Shown piece by piece: positions 58,149 through 64,000 of a DNA stretch of 64,000 nucleotides. Source of the stretch: Vandiemenella viatica (Eukaryota; Arthropoda; Insecta; Orthoptera; Morabidae); NCBI GenBank assembly GCA_031002005.1, contig CM061920.1:118100095-118164094 (forward strand), read 5' to 3'. Position 1 is the first letter of the stretch, and each line of letters begins with the position of its first letter. The notes under the pieces were generated by a model. The model was not told the DNA's origin. It was given only the letters and a program-made list of their open reading frames with translations, and made no database searches. Position numbers and translations under genes: made by a program.

Positions 58149-59755
58149 CCACCAACAACAACACTCTACACACACTGCCACACTGTGGAAGCAACCGGAA
58201 ACCACCCCATTTCATCTTCCCAGACGTTGTCATGGAATGGTTAACGTCCCCATGGTAACCTACGCTCAACACGAGGAATGCATTCGCAAGAAGAAGAGAA
58301 GGAAAGCGCACGTTCACGGCTGTTTACTGAATTTATCTAAGATTGCATTTTTGAATATTTTAAGGGGAGTAAGTTGGTCATTCGCCGTTTTTAGGAGGAA
58401 CTGAAAGGTCTCTCTGTATTAGTTATGTTTCGTCGAGGGCAAAGCGATACAGATGTGTTAGGAAATGAGGACCTTCAAGTAGTCTCTTCGAAGGGAGGTT
58501 TGTTCATCGAATGCAAAAGTACCGGGTTTAAGTGAGACCGAAGGAGGTCATCTGAGATGCGAATGTACCAAGCTTGTTAGTTGGAGCTACTTACATTCAG
58601 TGAATCCTAAAATCGCATAGGAATTCCTCTGTTAAGGGATTCATCGTTTAATCTGCTCAGTTTAGTTGCAGTATATTCGTCACTGCGTGTTTCAGAAGAT
58701 AACGTGTGCATTATTCATCACAGTGCAACATAAGTAGAAGATGGCTAAGGACTTTCATTAATATAAAACACATGTTAACCATCAGTGTGCAACATATCTG
58801 CAAATAAAAAATTATTACAGTTAGTTAGGGAATAATCAAGAAATATTAAGAGAGTGAACGTAGTATAAAAGTAATTTAGAACTGTGAATTTAAGTAGAAG
58901 TATTATATGGTAATTTCTGTAAGTGTTGGAATCTTCCGAGAGATAAACATTATATTGCCGGTCGGTGAGTCTAAATAAAAAGAAACTGTGCATTGAAAGA
59001 TAAGTGGTGAACAATTATTTCTGAATAATCGAGTGTTATTTCATTAGTTTTGAGATCCTTTCTGATGTCTTTGTAAGATTCAAAGGAAGATTGGAAGAGG
59101 CCTTCGACTGGAATGAAATTACAGGTACATTATATTTATTTTACGCGCACCTGGTAAGGCGTGAGTCCACTTCGATAGGAGTTGCTTGAGGGATGTGCAC
59201 CTTATTGTAGTTCCAAAAGCTTCATGTTTTTAAATCAGTATGGCGATGTCGGTGTAATTATGTCAGAAACCATATTCTGTATATAATTAAACAATAGGCA
59301 AGTAGCTCAATCAGAAATCCGGCGACATTGCAAGTCATATGCTCTCCATTTGTCTAAAGATAAGACTGCGCTCCAAAGAAAAAGACTAAATGTGCCTTGT
59401 AGCCGTCAGGGCAAGTGTTGGTTAAATTCGCATGAGGCCTGTTCACAGACAAATATATACGCCGTTGTCAACACACCTTGCTGAACCATCATATGTGAAG
59501 TTGGAAAAAGTTGAGAAGCGCAAGACTGCAGCACGAGTCTTAAGTTACTGACAAACTGAAAATTTTACAGCTTTTGGCAAAGTTAGTAAATGAAAGTAAA
59601 AAAATAGTTACAGGGTATATGAAATACATGAAGACTTTTACAATGCGTTTGTTTTGTACAATAATTGGCTAGAGTAATAGTCACAGCTGAGCTAACAAAC
59701 TCAAACTTATCATTGCCAGCAGTGAGTTGTTCTTAGTTTCGAAGTATGGCATAAT
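58149..59755. other. No recognised gene; unassigned AT-rich DNA
   Basis: About 1.6 kb with no supported gene. The only longer frames start inside the SINE tail. Confidence 0.45.
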
Positions 59756-59860
59756 ATGCTGGGCTGGTTCTTTCAAAATGTCATGGCCGAATTCTTTCTG
59801 TTTTATGATCCCAGTCCTTACCCGGCTCTAATGACATCGCGAGGCATAAGGTCATAAGGA
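59756..59860 (+). repeat. SINE family A, 5'-truncated fragment
   Basis: Begins at the ATGCTGGGCTGGTTCTTTC equivalent of the body and runs to CTCTAATGACATCGCGAGG and GGCATAAGGTCATAAG. It matches the 3' half of the 37.9 kb copy. The tRNA-like head is missing. Confidence 0.7.
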
Positions 59861-60098
59861 AGTAAACGTTAATACCCAACGAAATCGACTTAGTTTAAGC
59901 CAAACTTTCTCATTTATCGGTTACGATTCAAGTACATTTAGATTAGAATGTGATCGTTTTTAAATGGAATTTCACTTCGTTGGTTCTTACAGCATTTCTT
60001 CAGAACTTACAAGGTAAGGGATTTCGATGATACTATGCATGATGGTCGAGGAACACTGAAAACCAAGACTTATAAAGGAATTGAGGTCACTACTCCAC

Positions 60099-60101
<3 letters not shown>

Positions 60102-60135
<34 letters not shown>
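60102..60135 (-). repeat. 34-T homopolymer, possible retroposon tail
   Basis: An uninterrupted T-run followed by an AAACTGAGGTCAGAGGTC segment. It could be the A tail of a minus-strand retroposon whose body (60,136 onward) I do not recognise. Confidence 0.7.
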
Positions 60136-60140
<5 letters not shown>

Positions 60141-60284
60141 GAGGTCAGAGGTCTTGGCACCGGGGTATCGGTAGATAATAAAAACGAAATAGTAATAACT
60201 AATAGTTTTTTAGATACTTTAAACTTAATAATCACAAGCTGATCTGTGTATACTAGAGACATAAATTATTTTCATCGCCATCGG

Positions 60285-60350
60285 AGTGTAGTGATGACAC
60301 TCCCGGTCTAGCAATCTGAAAGTCCAGGGTTCGCTATTCTCTGAGAGATT
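60285..60350 (+). repeat. tRNA-like head of a decayed SINE
   Basis: GAGTGTAGTGATGACACTC and CAATCTGAAAGTCCAGGGTTCGCTATTC resemble a tRNA D-loop/anticodon/TΨC order, with a box-B-like GGTTCGCTA. No acceptor stem can be closed, so a functional tRNA is not supported. Confidence 0.35.
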
Positions 60351-61080
60351 TTTTTCCCCATTGCATTCTCATACAATACACATGAATGCAAATACATTTT
60401 TACAAGGAATATAAGTACATGGCTGTGGCAAAAATGCTTGATAAGGGTGGTAAGAAATTTATACTACTTGCATCTGGAATAAGTCACATTTTTATAACCT
60501 AATAATTTATCTCAATCTCTTTTACAACAACGCTTGCCTTAACATTGCGACGTATGGAATTTAACATAAAATCAGAGAAAGTTCCTGCACCAATCGCATG
60601 AATGAAAGTCACCTTGTTACGGGAACATTTCTGGCGTGTCATTGCTTTTGCGTAGCACACTCCATTTACATTTTGAAACACGCTTCGCTCCGATATTCCA
60701 TGACCTATGGCCTGTTTTTTTTTTTCTTTCGATAATTCTGTTTTGAATGGCCCTCGACCACCATTTCAAATATCATCGAAATCCGATGTCCGAGGTCGCG
60801 TCCTTCCCTTGTTAAACCTGTTCTCAAACTTTCTGATTTTGATTATGTGACAACTCTCGTGCTCGTTATTTTCTCCAGTTATTACTATTAAGAGAACGGG
60901 AACTTCTTAGCACATCAGTTAAACCAAACACATCCAGGAGTGATTCATACTAACTGAGCTTTTAGGCCACATCGTTCAGCAAAAAAAAAAAAGTTTGGAC
61001 CAAAGTTTCTAAATTTTACGTGCGTAACTCCTAAGGTGGAAGAGAAAATTTGCTTGTTAGTAGAGCAGATTTACAGTTGT
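60351..61080. other. No recognised gene; unassigned DNA
   Basis: About 0.7 kb with no recognisable feature. Confidence 0.4.
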
Positions 61081-61083
61081 TTA

Positions 61084-61493
61084 TGGAGCGTCCATAAACT
61101 ACGTGGCTCGGTCTAACAAGTAAAGGAGGGGGGGGGGGGGGAGTTGACTGGAAAGCTACGTTGGGCTACGTGGAGGTGGGGGAGGGTTTCCGAGCCAGGC
61201 TACATAGCCTTTCGTTAATATTATTTTTCACAGTTAAAATGAGGTGCAGGACACAAAACAGCACGTAAACATTTATTTCCGTCATTTAATTACCTCCGTA
61301 TGTAATTTACGATAGTCTGACAAAAGAAAACAGTGCAAAATGTCTTCTGGAATCAATAGGGAAAAGAACTAGGTGCTACTGGGGGGGGGGGGGGAGAGGG
61401 AGGAGTAGAGAGAAAAGTCACGACAAGCGACGTGGAGGGGGAGGGGGGTTCACAGGAGGCAAAAATTGAGCTACGTGGTTTACGGACGCTCCC
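61084..61493. mobile_element. MITE with TTA duplications and G-runs
   Basis: The left end TGGAGCGTCCATAAACTACG and the right end (minus strand) GGGAGCGTCCGTAAACCACG are inverted repeats extending through GTGGCTC/GTAGCTC. The 410-bp element is flanked by TTA (61081-61083 and 61494-61496). TTA duplication suggests the PIF/Harbinger superfamily, although a longer TIR comparison is needed. It contains long G-runs near 61,127-61,141 and 61,381-61,394 and no coding. Confidence 0.7.
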
Positions 61494-61496
61494 TTA

Positions 61497-63449
61497 CTTA
61501 ACATAAGTAACACGCGTCTGCCATACGAAGTGTCGTTCATACAAAAATATTTCTATTGAGCCTTAGATCTGCGCACGTATTGACTAAAGTTTTATCGCAG
61601 AACTCTTTCAATCCAAAATGCATTTAAATACGACATTCGTTTTTGGGTGAACGAAACATGCGTGTGCAAATTTAAAGTCCGAATCTTACTTGATTTAGAG
61701 TAAGTCCTGTGGCACAACTTGGAACATGGAGCCCTAACAATGCACTATGTTTTTTATGTCCACGCAGATGACGGGGGGGGGGGGGGGGAGGGGGGTCTTC
61801 TTACTTGGGAGATAGTTTTAATGCCGTCGCAATAAAAACTGAGCATTGTAAACATGAAATATTAGATCGGGTATTGAGGCACATTAGGCTGCAAGTACAC
61901 GGCTCCAAGTAGTGATTCTTTTGTCCGTAGTAAAAGAGATCATACTAAATAAAATTACCAACCAAAGTGTATATCAAATAGACATGACGTTTAAACCTCA
62001 CATGGCTCATTCTCATCGCTATCCACTGTTTCTCACTGTATTTGGAGACTTTAAGTGTTTTCTTAAGTGTTGACGCACATGTCTCGAGACTGACCAAACC
62101 GTACTTGCGAAACACTTGACGGAAGCAAATAATTACAGAACAACCGCGTCCACAGTGGTACTCGGCTAGTCAAGATAGTAAATTCGCTATCACTCACTGT
62201 AAGATTCTGTTATTTTATTAGATATCGGGGAAACTAGTAATTGCTGTGTCTAACGACACTAAACTGAACACAGTTGAATGATTAATTCGTAAAATTGTGG
62301 TGAAAATGCCGCAGACACTGTTTCCGACACCGTTTAACTCTCTCGCTATAGAGTTTGAGTATCAATACAGCGCTGGAGAAACGTTCTCTGCAATCCCGCA
62401 CGGTTCCTTAATTATAATTATCTATTTGTCGTGTACGGTCCATTATTACGTTTTATTTCCGACATCAATCTCATACAGTTTCACTATAACCTCGCTAAAA
62501 CACTTTATCCTTGTCGAGAACTATTATCAGAACAGAACCAGCGTTGTATCTTCACTGAGGGGGAAGTCACAAAATGTGTAGTTTCCAGAAGAGGCGAAAA
62601 TGAGACGAAATTTCATATAGTTTATAGAGTAGGCCTTCGATTTTCCGACTGAAGACATTTTTATAATGTGAGGTTCGAATAAATTTGAATACTAGAAATT
62701 AAATAAGTTGGTTTCACTAAACAACGGCCTTTACTTCTTGATATGCCCTCTGCCATTATGTCTACTAACAAGGGTTGATATTAGGTGGTTTGCTATGAGC
62801 CACCTTTAGGGCCTATATATTAACAAGAAATATTCTCTTCAACATTCCAGACTTTCAGTAAGCATGTCACTTTCTAAGATCGAGAAGGTTTATAGGATAC
62901 AACTGGAAGCATAAATTAACAATCGTTCTTCCTACCGTGGATGATGGTGTATTTCAGCATTTGGAACAAACTGCTTTAATCGCTGATGCTAGTATCAAAT
63001 TTTAGCTAATATTTCTTACATATTACGCAACATTCCGAAATTAATAATAATAATAAAAAAGAATTCACTAGATGTTCACAAACCAATGCTAAATATTTAT
63101 TTCTGTCTCTTTTAACAGAAACTGGAGAATGAAAGCCTGGATAAACTCTGATCGCACGGATTAAGCGAATTCAACTGTGCATAAAGAAGGCTGCCACTGC
63201 GGCGACAATGCCTTCCTGATACAGGATTCTCGAGTACTCTGCAATGCTAGCGAATCTTTCTTCGTCCGTATATGATACCTGCATTTCCATTCGGCTTTCT
63301 GGCTGATATAGACAGACATTATGATTCCTTTCTTTTATTTTAAATTTCACTTCATATAATCTTTCGACGGAAGCTAATTGAAAAATTCACGACTGACGTA
63401 TTTCGGAATGACAGCCAACAAATATTGCTACCAGCAACATTCATATCTC
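61497..63449. other. No recognised gene; unassigned DNA
   Basis: About 2 kb. A G-run of about 16 lies at 61,772-61,788. Two overlapping frames at 62297-62652 (94 and 73 codons) show no motif I recognise. Confidence 0.4.
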
Positions 63450-63565
63450 GGAATGACCGCGAAAATAAGATGAGAGAAATCAGGGTCAGAACCGATTCAT
63501 TTCTGTACTCATTTTTCCCACGAGCGATTAGGGAATGGAATAGAAAGGATTTACCGGGAGAGTAA
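63450..63565 (+). pseudogene. LINE ORF2 C-terminus
   Basis: The plus-strand reading R-N-D-R-E-N-K-M-R, then R-T-D-S-F-L-Y-S-F-F-P-R-A-I-R-E-W-N, then a stop at 63563-63565. The F-F-P-R-A-I-x-x-W-N ending is typical of CR1/Jockey-like LINE ORF2 proteins. It is only the last 37 or so codons, from a 5'-truncated copy. Confidence 0.7.
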
Positions 63566-63605
63566 ACTTAAAATCCGACAGGAGTAGCTTTCGATAAAGC
63601 ACTTC

Positions 63606-63722
63606 GGCCATCCTGATCTGGGTTTTCCATGGTTTCCCCAGATCGCTCCAGGCGAATGCTGGGATGGCTCCTCACAATAGCCCATGGGCGCCTCCTGCCA
63701 TATCCCGTATATCCCTTCCAAA
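63606..63722 (+). repeat. SINE family A, body fragment
   Basis: Contains CTGATCTGGGTTTTCCATGG, TCCAGGCGAATGCTGGGATG and CCCATGGGCGCCTCC, equivalent to the middle of the family. The head and tail are missing or eroded. Minus-strand frames here are by-products. Confidence 0.72.
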
Positions 63723-63738
63723 CTATCACCATTTTGGA

Positions 63739-64000
63739 TACACACGGGAACAAAGATATGAAAATACCTTAATAAGGGAAGGAGGATTTACACAAGTGGT
63801 AGAGCAAAACACTAGGGGGCAAAATATTTTGGATATATTCCTAAGAAAGCCCGATGATAACCTCGTGGGGTGTCAAGTAACGGAAGGAATAAGTGATCAT
63901 GACGCAGTTCTGATGAATATTAGAGGATTCAGTGAACCAGCAGCAAAAACTGAAGAGGGAAATAGGTACTATTATAAAAAGGCACATATTTCAAATTTGA
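63739..64000 (+). pseudogene. LINE endonuclease domain fragment, open to window end
   Basis: An uninterrupted plus-strand reading from about 63,739 to the last base shows L-I-R-E-G-G-F-T-Q-V-V, then N-I-L-D-I-F-L near 63,818-63,838, then E-G-I-S-D-H-D-A-V-L near 63,882-63,911, then a linker. The L-D-(L/I)-(V/I)-F and S-D-H-x-A-V pattern marks the end of the apurinic-like (APE-type) endonuclease of CR1/Jockey-like LINEs. S-D-H carries the catalytic His. No start is visible. The RT domain, if present, lies past the window edge. The direction is the same as the LINE end at 63.45-63.57 kb, but it must be a separate copy because the endonuclease is N-terminal. Confidence 0.72.

Noticed and set aside
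58075..58404. 109-codon frame with a polylysine run
   Set aside because: The lysines are the SINE A tail, so it is not a protein gene.
62297..62652. Two overlapping plus-strand frames (94 and 73 codons)
   Set aside because: Neither has a recognisable domain and they overlap in different frames. Insufficient evidence for a gene.

Overview
The window looks like repeat-dominated intergenic DNA from an arthropod with a large genome, most likely an insect. Orthoptera or another polyneopteran order is plausible from the style of the SINEs and of one MITE, but this is inference. I found no host protein-coding gene, rRNA or convincing functional tRNA gene. Base composition is AT-rich with scattered GC-richer patches, and nearly every open frame is short and unsupported. 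Everything recognisable is transposable-element material at different stages of decay.

Layout. 1-9 kb: an inverted-repeat element (1441-2184), tRNA-derived SINEs (about 2735, 3039-3286, 6545-6782) and a 497-bp Tc1/mariner-type MITE with TA duplications (5417-5913). 9-17.2 kb: SINEs, a Tc1-like transposase relic (about 12.1-12.7 kb), two copies of a dispersed repeat tail and a possible solo LTR (about 16.74-17.16 kb). 17-27 kb: mostly unrecognised DNA with non-LTR retrotransposon (LINE) 3' ends near 22.0, 22.7, 24.5-24.96 and 25.4-25.85 kb. 27.8-28.8 kb: a dimeric tandem array. 28,940-29,177: a SINE with a perfect 11-bp target duplication. 30.57-30.73 kb: a Helitron-type helicase relic. 32,359-35,812: a decayed hAT transposon with GC-rich inverted ends, itself interrupted by an element carrying about 160-bp tandem units; a second copy of that element lies at 43.9-45.84 kb. 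38,383-39,730: a Tc1-like element interrupted by a long foldback hairpin. 39.83-41.33 kb: a second, different hAT relic (ZMYM1-like). 41.65-42.99 kb: a mariner (DD34D) relic. 45,933-46,194: a small hAT-type MITE with an 8-bp duplication.

The most informative region is 46.3-57.5 kb, a three-tier nest of LTR elements. A diverged solo-like LTR (family B, old subfamily) was split by a Ty3/mdg4-class element (A, 445-446 bp LTRs, gag-PR-RT-RH-IN). A second element (B-young, 5,299 bp, 711-713 bp LTRs differing only in an A-run) later landed in the gag of A. B-young LTRs are recognisably related to the old LTR that element A had split, so family B was active both before and after A. B-young encodes a Gag-like protein with an unusual repetitive coiled-coil N-terminus and a second, acidic ORF of unknown function where pol should be. 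It has no visible protease, reverse transcriptase, RNase H or integrase, so it is presumably mobilised in trans. This gag-plus-unknown-ORF element is the best candidate in the window for something undescribed.

57.8-64 kb: another SINE with a 26-A tail, a TTA-flanked MITE with G-runs (61,084-61,493), a LINE C-terminal end, a SINE piece, and a LINE endonuclease fragment that runs off the end of the window.
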